Assembly (NCBI GenBank): GCA_025964295.1
Contig: JAOPZD010000168.1
Location: 1 to 6,370, forward strand
Origin: Conexibacter sp.
Lineage (GTDB): Bacteria; Actinomycetota; Thermoleophilia; Solirubrobacterales; Solirubrobacteraceae
Direction of reading: 5' to 3'
DNA length: 6,370 nucleotides
Within the stretch, counting starts at the first letter, position 1. The number at the start of each line of letters is the position of its first letter. The notes beneath the pieces are model-generated. The model did no database searches, had not been told where the DNA came from, and saw only the letters and a list, made by a program, of their open reading frames with translations. Positions 1 to 5,197 of the stretch are shown piece by piece. The position numbers and the translations under genes are program-made.

Positions 1-90
1 GCCGACGAGGCCGACCTGCAGGCGCGCGCCGCCGCGGTGCATCCGCACGTGACGGTCGCGACCGACGGCTTGGACCTGCTCGCCGTGTGA
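1..90 (+). CDS. C-terminal end of an unidentified protein (partial)
   Basis: Frame 1 is open from the first base and ends at TGA (88-90), giving 29 residues that finish in VTVATDGLDLLAV. The G/C-rich third positions and the strong hairpin directly after the stop support a genuine gene end. The tail is too short to assign a family. It reads like a soluble alpha/beta domain ending in a short hydrophobic strand, with no membrane segment. A possible terminator and a new promoter-like hexamer separate it from the next gene, so it probably belongs to a different transcription unit. Confidence 0.6.
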   Translation, partial: ADEADLQARAAAVHPHVTVATDGLDLLAV

Positions 91-123
91 GCGCGGCGGC
101 GGCGCGACGCGCCGCCGCCGCGC
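91..123 (+). terminator. Strong U-less hairpin terminator
   Basis: GCGCGGCGGCGGCGC (91-105) is followed by a three-base loop (GAC) and its exact reverse complement at 109-123. This is a 15-bp all-G/C stem starting on the base after the TGA stop codon. No T-run follows, so it is not a classical intrinsic terminator. High-GC actinobacteria often have hairpins of this kind at gene ends. The position, between a stop codon and a new promoter-like hexamer, fits termination of the upstream gene. Confidence 0.7.
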
Positions 124-136
124 CCGCCGCCCCCGC

Positions 137-142
137 TAGGCT
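137..142 (+). promoter_or_regulatory. -10-like hexamer TAGGCT for the thioesterase gene
   Basis: TAGGCT fits the TAnnnT pattern of an actinobacterial -10 box and lies 10 bases before the ATG at 153. Initiation about seven bases downstream would give a leader of only a few bases. No Shine-Dalgarno sequence precedes the ATG, which supports a leaderless or near-leaderless transcript. The -35 region would fall inside the right arm of the 91-123 hairpin and has no recognisable TTGACA. Confidence 0.4.
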
Positions 143-152
143 GGCGTCCACC

Positions 153-599
153 ATGGACTTCGAGCCCCTGCGCGCAGGTCTGGAGCAGGCCGTCCCGTTC
201 AACGGGCACGTCGGCCTGGAGGTCGCGGAGGTCGCGCTGGGCCGCGGCGTCGTGGTGCTGCCCGACGACCAGGCGCTGCGCAACCACACCGGCTCCCAGC
301 ACGCGAGCGCGCTCTTCGCCGCCGGCCAGGCCGCGTCCGGCGCGGCGATCGCGGCGGTGTTCGTGGGCGAGCTGCCGCGCCTGGAAGTGCTGCCCCAGAA
401 CGCCGAGATCACCTACAAGAAGGTCTCGCGCGGCCCGATCACGGCGACGGGCGTCCTCGGCGCCGACCCCGAGGCGCTGCTCGCCGAGCTCGAGCGCGAG
501 GGCCGGGTCGCGTTCCTCGTCGACGTCTCGTTGACCGACGGCGCCGGGGACGTCGTCGGGGACATGTCCGTCCGCTGGCTCGCCATCCAGGAGGCGTGA
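153..599 (+). CDS. Hotdog-fold thioesterase-like protein (DUF4442/PaaI-type)
   Basis: This 148-residue protein resembles the DUF4442/PaaI branch of hotdog-fold proteins, which hydrolyse acyl-CoA or related thioesters in the cytoplasm as oligomers. The segment at residues 44-62 (NHTGSQHASALFAAGQAAS) matches the conserved Asn-His-x-Gly-xx-His region that starts the long hotdog helix. Strand-like stretches follow at about 76-100 and 118-145. The length is normal for a single hotdog domain. The ATG at 153 is chosen because an earlier in-frame GTG (87) would translate the GC-rich hairpin as an alanine/arginine tail and overlap the preceding stop. The gene overlaps the GNAT gene by one base (TGATG), so the two are probably co-translated. 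The substrate is unknown and the hydrolase activity is inferred from the fold. Confidence 0.75.
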   Translation: MDFEPLRAGLEQAVPFNGHVGLEVAEVALGRGVVVLPDDQALRNHTGSQHASALFAAGQAASGAAIAAVFVGELPRLEVLPQNAEITYKKVSRGPITATGVLGADPEALLAELEREGRVAFLVDVSLTDGAGDVVGDMSVRWLAIQEA

Positions 600-1075
600 T
601 GCCCGCCAGAGCTTGGCTCGCCGGCCCGCACGAGGCCGAGATCGTCGCGCGGCTGCTCATCGCCTTCCGCGACCACCTCGGCTACTCCTGGCCGTCCGAC
701 AACGCCTTCCTGGCCGGCGTCGAGCGCCTCCTCGACGACCGCGACACCGACTTCGTCCTCGCCGCCGCCAACGACGACTCCCCACCCGCGGGCGTCGTCC
801 AGCTCCGCTACCGCATGGGCATCTGGCGCGCCGGCCGCGACTGCCTCGTCGAGGACGTCTTCGTCGACGACGCCGCCCGCGGCAAGGGCGTCGCCCGGGC
901 GCTGCTCGACTTCGCCACCACCCGCGCGCTGGAACGCGGCTGCCGCCGCATGGAGCTCGACGTCAACGAGGCCAACGCGCCCGCCCTCGCCCTCTATGCG
1001 TCCTTCGGCTTCACCGCCGGCGAGCCCCGCGACCTCTACATGCGCCGCCACCTCGACGCGGGGCCGGACGCGTAG
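599..1075 (+). CDS. GNAT-family N-acetyltransferase
   Basis: This 158-residue single-domain protein should transfer an acetyl group from acetyl-CoA to an amine. Motif A is visible as a beta-strand LVEDVFVDD (83-91) followed by the acetyl-CoA pyrophosphate loop R94-G-K-G-V-A99, fitting (Q/R)xxGx(G/A), and a helix. Motif B follows as LDVNEANAPALALYASFGF, the usual Asn-containing region plus the 'LYxxxGF' end of GNAT proteins, and the chain closes with DLYMRRHL. The start is the ATG at 599, inside the TGATG overlap with the thioesterase gene. A strong AGGAGG at 589-594 lies only four bases upstream, which is short, so termination-reinitiation probably contributes. An in-frame GTG at 596 is less likely. 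The acceptor substrate cannot be read from sequence. It converges on the DUF559 gene, 48 bases away. Confidence 0.85.
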   Translation: MPARAWLAGPHEAEIVARLLIAFRDHLGYSWPSDNAFLAGVERLLDDRDTDFVLAAANDDSPPAGVVQLRYRMGIWRAGRDCLVEDVFVDDAARGKGVARALLDFATTRALERGCRRMELDVNEANAPALALYASFGFTAGEPRDLYMRRHLDAGPDA

Positions 1076-1089
1076 GGGCGCGGCCAACA

Positions 1090-1134
1090 CGGCCGCCGGT
1101 CGACTTGACCGGCACAGCGCCCGTCAACTCGACC
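1090..1134 (+). repeat. Inverted repeat, left arm, flanking the DUF559 gene
   Basis: This 45-base stretch matches the reverse complement of 2026-2070 without gaps. By hand count 39 of 45 positions agree, with mismatches at 1103, 1115, 1117, 1118, 1119 and 1121. It begins CGGCCGCCGGTCG and ends GTCAACTCGACC. The outer 25 bases differ at a single position. The inner part enters the 3' end of the DUF559 gene, whose TGA stop lies on the complement at 1124-1126. No clear target-site duplication is seen just outside the repeat. Confidence 0.85.
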
Positions 1135-1137
1135 GGC
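1095..1137. terminator. Long hairpin between convergent genes (possible bidirectional terminator)
   Basis: GCCGGTCGACTTGAC (1095-1109) pairs with GTCAACTCGACCGGC (1123-1137) at 14 of 15 positions, with one C-C mismatch and a 13-base loop. A smaller alternative hairpin, GCCGGTC/GACCGGC with a five-base loop, lies within 1095-1113. The structure sits where the GNAT gene (ending 1075) and the minus-strand DUF559 gene (ending 1124) converge, so it could stop transcription from both sides. It has no T-run and overlaps the last codons of the DUF559 gene. It could equally be the end structure of the inverted-repeat unit. Confidence 0.5.
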
Positions 1138-2044
1138 ACTGCGACAGAAGTGCGGAGACGGTGGCGGCGGTGGCCCGCGCGTCGCCGGTGACCTGGTCCC
1201 AGGTCAGGCGCACGACCGTATAGCCCGCCAGCGCCAGGCGCTGATCGCGACGGCGATCCTCCGCGAACGTCGTCGGCATGGCGTGGAACTCGAAGCCGTC
1301 GGTCTCGATGATCAGCGTCGTCCCCGGCCAGTGGAAGTCGACGCGCTCCCCGAGGACGATGCCGTTGATCAGCGGGCGCGGCAACGTGTAGTCATCGCAC
1401 AACTGCGCGAACGCGATCTCCATCCGGCTGCGGAAGTCATCGGTTCCGCGTCCGTCGAGCCGGAGGAGCAGTCGTGCCAGCTCGGCCGCTCCCGGCCGCC
1501 GCGGATGGCGATCGAGGATCGCGCGCTGCTCGACGAGGTCGAAGAGCCTCAGCCGTGAGGCGCGGCGGACGACCTGCTCGAGCCGTCGGCCCCGCACGGT
1601 GGCCGCGAGGTCCAGGATCGTCCGCGCCACCGAGGTGACCCTGATCGCGCGATGGAGAACGACCTCGCCGGCGGCCATGGTGGCGACCCGGTGCGGCACC
1701 GTGCCAGACCGGCGCGCGGAGCCCGAGCGCTTGGCGAGCGTGACGTGGACCGGCAGGACCGGAGCGTCGTGGATCGCCCAGAGCGCCCCGGCGGTCGCGT
1801 GGCTGAGCGCCGCGCTCGGGCCGTACGCCTCGACGGCGGCGAGCCAGCGCCCCTCGTCGCGCAGCTCAGCGTGCCCGAGGGCGTAGACCCCGCGGTGCAG
1901 GCTCACCAGCCGACGCTGGCGGAGGCGGTCGTCGATCGTCCCGTCCGCGATGCCGTGCTCGCGGAGGACCCGGCGCGCCAGGACGCCGTGTCGCTCGGCG
2001 GCCAGCACCGCCATGAGGGCGTCGTGGTCGAGTTGACGTGTCAT
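1124..2044 (-). CDS. AbiEi-like winged-helix / DUF559 nuclease-domain protein
   Basis: The 306-residue product has two parts. Residues ~8-60 form an AbiEi-like winged helix, including the typical 'RRLVSLHRGVYALG' wing, followed by a linker with VTSVARTILDLAA (136-148) that is characteristic of this family. Residues ~205-300 are a DUF559 domain, a Vsr-like member of the PD-(D/E)XK nuclease fold, with E209, D236 (RVDFHWPG), E247 and D249 (IIETDGFEFH), H254, D263/R264, D267 and the closing 'GYTVVRLTWDQV'. The key acidic residues are present, so an active nuclease is plausible, but its target is unknown. AbiEi proteins are antitoxins that repress their own promoters, yet no AbiEii toxin is encoded beside it, so this is not called a toxin-antitoxin pair. 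Inverted repeats that include its start and stop codons flank the gene. No Shine-Dalgarno sequence is visible; a hairpin ends two bases before the ATG. Confidence 0.85.
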   Translation of the reverse strand: MTRQLDHDALMAVLAAERHGVLARRVLREHGIADGTIDDRLRQRRLVSLHRGVYALGHAELRDEGRWLAAVEAYGPSAALSHATAGALWAIHDAPVLPVHVTLAKRSGSARRSGTVPHRVATMAAGEVVLHRAIRVTSVARTILDLAATVRGRRLEQVVRRASRLRLFDLVEQRAILDRHPRRPGAAELARLLLRLDGRGTDDFRSRMEIAFAQLCDDYTLPRPLINGIVLGERVDFHWPGTTLIIETDGFEFHAMPTTFAEDRRRDQRLALAGYTVVRLTWDQVTGDARATAATVSALLSQCRSS

Positions 2045-2070
2045 ATGCCGGTCAAGGCGACCGGCGGCCG
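2026..2070 (-). repeat. Inverted repeat, right arm, flanking the DUF559 gene
   Basis: Read on the minus strand, this is the partner of 1090-1134. It shares the outer CGGCCGCCGGTCG...CTTGACCGGCA block and the inner GTCAACTCGACC block with identical spacing. It contains the ATG (2044-2042) and the first six codons of the DUF559 gene. The centre, around the start codon, is where the two arms differ most. The repeat therefore brackets the reading frame rather than lying in neutral flanks. Confidence 0.85.
2047..2065 (-). promoter_or_regulatory. Palindrome just upstream of the DUF559 start codon (possible operator)
   Basis: GCCGGTC, five bases, then GACCGGC forms a perfect 7-bp dyad ending two bases before the ATG. 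In RNA it would make a hairpin beside the start codon, and in DNA it is a plausible site for a dimeric winged-helix protein. AbiEi antitoxins are known to autoregulate by binding inverted repeats in their promoters, so self-binding is a reasonable inference. The same 19-base dyad occurs at the other end of the gene (1095-1113), which a simple operator would not require. Confidence 0.45.
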
Positions 2071-2080
2071 GAACTCGCCC

Positions 2081-2097
2081 CCGCGCTGTCCGCGCGG
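2081..2097 (-). terminator. Short GC hairpin downstream of the VOC gene
   Basis: CCGCGC (2081-2086) and GCGCGG (2092-2097) form a 6-bp stem with a five-base loop, beginning nine bases past the VOC stop codon on the minus strand. There is no T-run. It could end the HAD-MBL-VOC operon before the DUF559 unit, but a stem this short can occur by chance in DNA of this GC content. Confidence 0.3.
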
Positions 2098-2105
2098 CTA
2101 CCTCG

Positions 2106-2477
2106 TCAGCCGACGACCGGCGGCGCCGCCATGACCTCGACGAGGTGGCCGCTCGGCGAGTGCACGTAGGAGCGGGCCGCGCCCCAGTGCCGAGTTCGCG
2201 GCTCCGTGGGGTGGCCCGCGGCCTCGAGCGCGCTGATGGTCGCCTCGAACGGCGCCGGGGCCACCACGGCGACGTGGCCGCGCGGCGGGCGCACGGGGTC
2301 GTCGCTGTAGAGCAGGTGGATCTGGGTCGTGCCGGACTGGACCCAGGTCGCGATCTCGCCCAGCGTCCCCGGCGGCTCGACGCGCGAGAACCCCAGCAAC
2401 GCCCAGAAGGCGACCTCGGCCGCGACGTCGGCCGGCCGGGTCTCGAGCGAGACGTGCTGCAGGCCGCCGGCGGTCAT
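2106..2477 (-). CDS. VOC-superfamily (glyoxalase/bleomycin-resistance fold) protein
   Basis: This 123-residue protein is one VOC unit made of two beta-alpha-beta-beta-beta modules. Residues 6-12 (LQHVSLE) give the first metal-ligand position, H8. H68 (RGHVAVVAP) and E114 (GHLVEVMA) complete the His-His-Glu pattern seen in metal-binding members such as FosA-type enzymes, and H54 is a possible further ligand. The N-terminal helix DVAAEVAFWALLGFSRVE is typical of the fold. The family includes glyoxalases, extradiol dioxygenases and drug-binding resistance proteins, and the sequence alone does not choose between them. The ATG at 2477 overlaps the MBL stop as ATGA and has no Shine-Dalgarno sequence, so translation is probably coupled to the upstream gene. 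It is the third gene of the operon. Confidence 0.82.
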   Translation of the reverse strand: MTAGGLQHVSLETRPADVAAEVAFWALLGFSRVEPPGTLGEIATWVQSGTTQIHLLYSDDPVRPPRGHVAVVAPAPFEATISALEAAGHPTEPRTRHWGAARSYVHSPSGHLVEVMAAPPVVG

Positions 2478-3247
2478 GCGCGCGTCACGTTCTCGGCGTG
2501 GATCTGCTGCTGCACGCGGTCGCGGCGCGCCATCGGCAGGGCGGCCGGCGCCTCGCCCCCGAGCGACTCCAGGTACTTGACGTCCTCGCGCAGGATCGCC
2601 AGCGCGCGCTGGCCGTCGATCGGGGCGCCGTGGCCGGGCACGACCCAGTCGGCCTGCTCGACGTAGGGCGCCAGCCGCAGCAGGGTCGCGACGTACGCGT
2701 TGCGCGAGCCGCCCTCGGAGATCATCGGGATCTCGACCGGCGAGACGTAGTCGCCGGCCACCAGCACCCGCGCGAACGGCGCCCAGATCGCCATGCCGTC
2801 CGCCGTGTGCCCGTCGGCCGGGATCAGCTCCAGCTCCGCGTCGGCCCCCAGGTCGAGCTTCCCCGGCACCGGCAGCGCCTGGACCTGCCCCAGCGACAGC
2901 GGCCGCGGGCGCGTCACGTAGTCGTCCTCGTCGACCTCGCGCAGCTTGCGCTGCGCCACGCCAGGCTCGGCGCGCAGCCGTGCCGCGGTCGTCTCCGCCA
3001 CGCCCAGCGGCGCCTCCGGGAACGCCAGGCGCGCCAGGAGGTGGTCCCAGTCGGCGTGCGTCGCCAGCAGCCCGGAAAGCCCCCAGCCGGCCTGGCCCAG
3101 GATCCCCGGCAGCGCGTCGAGCTCGTCCGGGAAGACCGGCGAGTCGACGATGAACGTCTCGTCGCCCTGGTGCAGCAGCGTGCACGTCGTCTGCCACTTG
3201 ACGCTCCGGGCGACGATGACGCCGGGATCGAGCGCGACGACCTGCAC
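2474..3247 (-). CDS. Metallo-beta-lactamase-fold hydrolase
   Basis: This 257-residue cytoplasmic protein (no signal peptide) carries the MBL motifs in order: strand and Asp at FIVDSPVFPDE (32-42), the metal loop H64-A-D-W-D-H69, H147 in PADGHTADG, bridging D166 in VAGDYVSP, and H206 in VVPGHGAPID. The classical HxHxDH signature has become HxDxDH, with Asp at the usual second histidine; the remaining ligands are intact, so a metal hydrolase is still likely. The start is taken as GTG at 3247, 15 bases after the HAD stop, with a weak GGGGG five bases upstream. Its TGA overlaps the VOC ATG (ATGA). Substrates in this superfamily range from thioesters and lactones to phosphodiesters and beta-lactams, and nothing here selects one. 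The C-terminal RRDRVQQQIHAENVTRA looks like a helical tail. Confidence 0.88.
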   Translation of the reverse strand: MQVVALDPGVIVARSVKWQTTCTLLHQGDETFIVDSPVFPDELDALPGILGQAGWGLSGLLATHADWDHLLARLAFPEAPLGVAETTAARLRAEPGVAQRKLREVDEDDYVTRPRPLSLGQVQALPVPGKLDLGADAELELIPADGHTADGMAIWAPFARVLVAGDYVSPVEIPMISEGGSRNAYVATLLRLAPYVEQADWVVPGHGAPIDGQRALAILREDVKYLESLGGEAPAALPMARRDRVQQQIHAENVTRA

Positions 3248-3262
3248 GACGACCCCCGGGCC

Positions 3263-3940
3263 CTACAGCCCCAGCAGCTTGGCCGCCTCGAGGAGGTTCT
3301 TGACCTCGGCGGTCGGCTTCTTGCCGCCCGGCGGGACCTCCTCCTTGCGGCGGTTGACCCAGATCGTGGGGACCTTCAGCTTCGTCGCCGGCTCGATGTC
3401 CGTGTAGAGCCCGGACCCGATGTGGACCCAGCCCTTCTTGCCGCCGATCCGCCGCGCGAACTCGTTGAAGTGCGCGGGATCGGGCTTGTAGGAGCGGACC
3501 TGCTGGGCGGTGACGACGAGGTCGACGTCGGCCGGGATGTGGCGGCGCGTCAGCCCGAGGAGCTTGTCGTCGATGTTGGAGATCAGACCCGTCTGGTACT
3601 TGCCCATGAACTTCTTGAGCTGCGGGTTGGTCTCCTTGAACGCGCCCCAGCGGCTCACCGAGTCCGGCAGGAACCCGGACCGCGACGGCTCCAGCGGCCA
3701 GCCGATCTCCTTGGCGATCTTGATCGCCGCCTGGCGCAGGACCTCGGCGTAGAGCTCGTAGGACCCGCCCTGGATCTCCTTGGTCGCATCGAGGAAGAGA
3801 TCGACGACCTGGGTGCGGTCGATCGTGAAGCCGTCGCGCTTGGCCTCCCGCTCGAACGCGTCGGCAACACCCGACTCCCAATCGATCAAGGTGCCGTAGA
3901 CGTCGAAGGTGATCCACTGGATGTTCTTGGGGAGTGCCAT
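3263..3940 (-). CDS. HAD-superfamily hydrolase, haloacid dehalogenase type II-like
   Basis: This 225-residue protein shows all four HAD motifs: nucleophile D13 in ITFDVYGTLID, motif II Ser121-Asn122 (LISNIDD), motif III Lys152 (YKPDP), and motif IV Asp181 (HIGSGLYTDIEPA). A helical cap lies between about residues 21 and 100. The DxYGT form of motif I and the overall length fit the L-2-haloacid dehalogenase-like branch. In characterised dehalogenases motif IV reads S-x-N-xx-D; here Ser176 and Asp181 keep that spacing but the Asn is Leu178. Dehalogenation is therefore uncertain and a phosphatase-like role is possible. The ATG at 3940 is preferred; an in-frame ATG at 3952 would add MPGR. It is the first gene of the HAD-MBL-VOC operon and is divergent from sucC. 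Confidence 0.85.
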   Translation of the reverse strand: MALPKNIQWITFDVYGTLIDWESGVADAFEREAKRDGFTIDRTQVVDLFLDATKEIQGGSYELYAEVLRQAAIKIAKEIGWPLEPSRSGFLPDSVSRWGAFKETNPQLKKFMGKYQTGLISNIDDKLLGLTRRHIPADVDLVVTAQQVRSYKPDPAHFNEFARRIGGKKGWVHIGSGLYTDIEPATKLKVPTIWVNRRKEEVPPGGKKPTAEVKNLLEAAKLLGL

Positions 3941-4039
3941 GCGGCCCGGCATTGTGCCATCTATCGACCACTTGGCGGGGCGCGGTCGTTTGGGCACGAA
4001 GCATCCGGCCGGACTCCTGCAATAACGTCGTGGCCTCCT
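3941..4039. promoter_or_regulatory. Divergent promoter region between the HAD operon and sucC
   Basis: This 99-base region holds the starts of two opposed transcripts. Toward sucC, TAACGT (4023-4028) lies 11 bases before the ATG at 4040, and no Shine-Dalgarno sequence is present (the nearby CCTCCT has the wrong polarity). Toward the HAD gene, CACAAT (read on the complement, 3956-3951) lies 10 bases before the ATG at 3940. Both fit very short leaders. No convincing -35 box or shared palindrome was found. The region is less GC-rich than the flanking genes, as expected for a promoter. Confidence 0.45.
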
Positions 4040-5197
4040 ATGGACCTGCTCGAATACCAGGGCAAGCAGCTTTTCGCCCGACACGGAATCCCCGTCCCTG
4101 ACGGACGCCCGGCGCGAACGGTCGACGAGGCCGTCGCCGCCGCGAAGGAGATCGGCTTCCCCTGCGCCGTCAAGGCACAGGTGAAGGTCGGCGGCCGCGG
4201 CAAGGCCGGCGGCATCAAGATCGCCAACGACGAGGACGAGGCGCGCGCCGCCTCCGACGCCATCCTCGGCATGGACATCAAGGGCTTCACGGTCCACGAG
4301 GTGTGGGTCGAGACCGCCGCCCCGCAGATCGAGTCCGAGTACTACGCCTCGATCGTCTTCGACCGCAGCGCCAAGGCGCCGCTGATGATGCTCTCCACCC
4401 AGGGCGGCATGGACATCGAGGAGGTCGCGGACTCCAACCCGGACGCGATCGCCACGTTGCACGTCGACCCGCTGCTGGGCTTCCAGGACTTCCATGGCCG
4501 CCGCCTCGCGTTCGACGCGGGCGTCGACGCCGACCTCGTCCGCCCCGTGGGCGCGTTCCTGCACCAGCTCTACGGGACGTTCGTCTCCGAGGAGGCGCTG
4601 CTGGTCGAGGTCAACCCGCTGATCGTCACGCCCGAGCGCAAGGTCGCCGCGCTGGACGCCAAGGTGACGCTGGACGACAACTCGCTCTTCCGCCACCCCG
4701 ACAACGCCAACCTGCGCGACCCGTCCGACGAGGACCCGCAGGAGCAGAGGGCGCACGAGCGCGGCCTGACCTACGTCAAGCTCGACGGCGACATCGGCAT
4801 CCTCGGCAACGGCGCCGGCCTGGTCATGTCGACGCTCGACGTCGTCGCCCACTACGGCGGCGCCCCGGCCAACTTCCTGGACGCCGGCGGCGGATCCAAG
4901 GCCGAGGCCATCACCAGCGCGGTCGAGGTGATCCTCTCCGACGACAAGGTCAAGGCCGTGCTGTTCAACATCTTCGGCGGCATCACGCGCTGCGACGAGG
5001 TCGCCAACGGCCTCATCGAGGCGTTCAAGTCGCTCGATCCGCAGGTCCCGTTCGTGGTGCGCCTGGACGGCACGAACGACGTGGAGGGCCGCCAGATCCT
5101 GGCGGACGCGGCGCTGCCCAACGTGCACACCGCGGCGACCATGGACGAGGCGGCCCAGAAGGTCGTGGAGCTGGCCAAGCAGGAGGTCTCGGCGTAA
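4040..5197 (+). CDS. sucC: Succinyl-CoA synthetase beta subunit
   Basis: SucC is the nucleotide- and succinate-binding subunit of succinyl-CoA synthetase, which couples succinyl-CoA and succinate interconversion to ATP (or GTP) in the TCA cycle. The 385-residue length is close to the 388 of the E. coli protein. The ATP-grasp N-terminus reads MDLLEYQGKQLFARHGIPVP, with K45 and the glycine loop GGRGKAGG (51-58). Predicted Mg2+ ligands are N192 (EVNPLIV) and D206 (ALDAK), seven positions earlier than N199 and D213 of E. coli. The ligase half shows GNGAGLVMSTLDVV, NFLDAGGGS and NIFGGITRCD. Nucleotide preference cannot be decided here. The ATG at 4040 gives the canonical N-terminus and has no Shine-Dalgarno sequence. 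TAA overlaps the sucD ATG by one base. Malate-CoA ligase is a close relative, but the ordinary sucCD layout favours SucC. Confidence 0.97.
   Translation: MDLLEYQGKQLFARHGIPVPDGRPARTVDEAVAAAKEIGFPCAVKAQVKVGGRGKAGGIKIANDEDEARAASDAILGMDIKGFTVHEVWVETAAPQIESEYYASIVFDRSAKAPLMMLSTQGGMDIEEVADSNPDAIATLHVDPLLGFQDFHGRRLAFDAGVDADLVRPVGAFLHQLYGTFVSEEALLVEVNPLIVTPERKVAALDAKVTLDDNSLFRHPDNANLRDPSDEDPQEQRAHERGLTYVKLDGDIGILGNGAGLVMSTLDVVAHYGGAPANFLDAGGGSKAEAITSAVEVILSDDKVKAVLFNIFGGITRCDEVANGLIEAFKSLDPQVPFVVRLDGTNDVEGRQILADAALPNVHTAATMDEAAQKVVELAKQEVSA

Noticed and set aside
87..152. A GTG-started 22-residue N-terminal extension of the thioesterase
   Set aside because: It would translate the GC hairpin into an Ala/Arg tail, overlap the previous stop codon and lie upstream of the likely -10 hexamer; the fold begins properly at the ATG of 153.
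1124..2044. A complete type IV (AbiE) toxin-antitoxin system
   Set aside because: Only the AbiEi-like HTH is present, fused to DUF559; no nucleotidyltransferase-type AbiEii gene is adjacent on either side.
1078..2098. GCGCGGC at 1078-1084 and 2092-2098 as a target-site duplication around the DUF559 unit
   Set aside because: The copies are 5 and 21 bases from the repeat ends rather than adjacent, and a 7-base all-GC match is expected by chance here.
2058..2124. CGACCGGCGGC shared by the inverted repeat (2058-2068) and the VOC gene end (2114-2124)
   Set aside because: Only 11 GC-rich bases match, and the second copy encodes the VOC C-terminus; probably coincidence.
2478..4022. A long minus-strand open frame continuous with the VOC gene
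   Set aside because: It is low-complexity Arg/Gly/Ala sequence out of frame with the HAD and MBL genes on the same strand, a usual artefact of high GC content.
2498..4039. A very long + strand open frame in phase with sucC that would extend SucC by over 500 residues
   Set aside because: The extension is Arg/Gly/Asp-rich and antisense to the well-defined HAD and MBL genes; SucC has its canonical N-terminus at 4040.
4303..5196. A + strand frame upstream of and in phase with sucD, overlapping sucC
   Set aside because: The Arg/Pro-rich translation is the +1 shadow of sucC; sucD starts at 5197 with a good AGGAGG and its canonical N-terminus.
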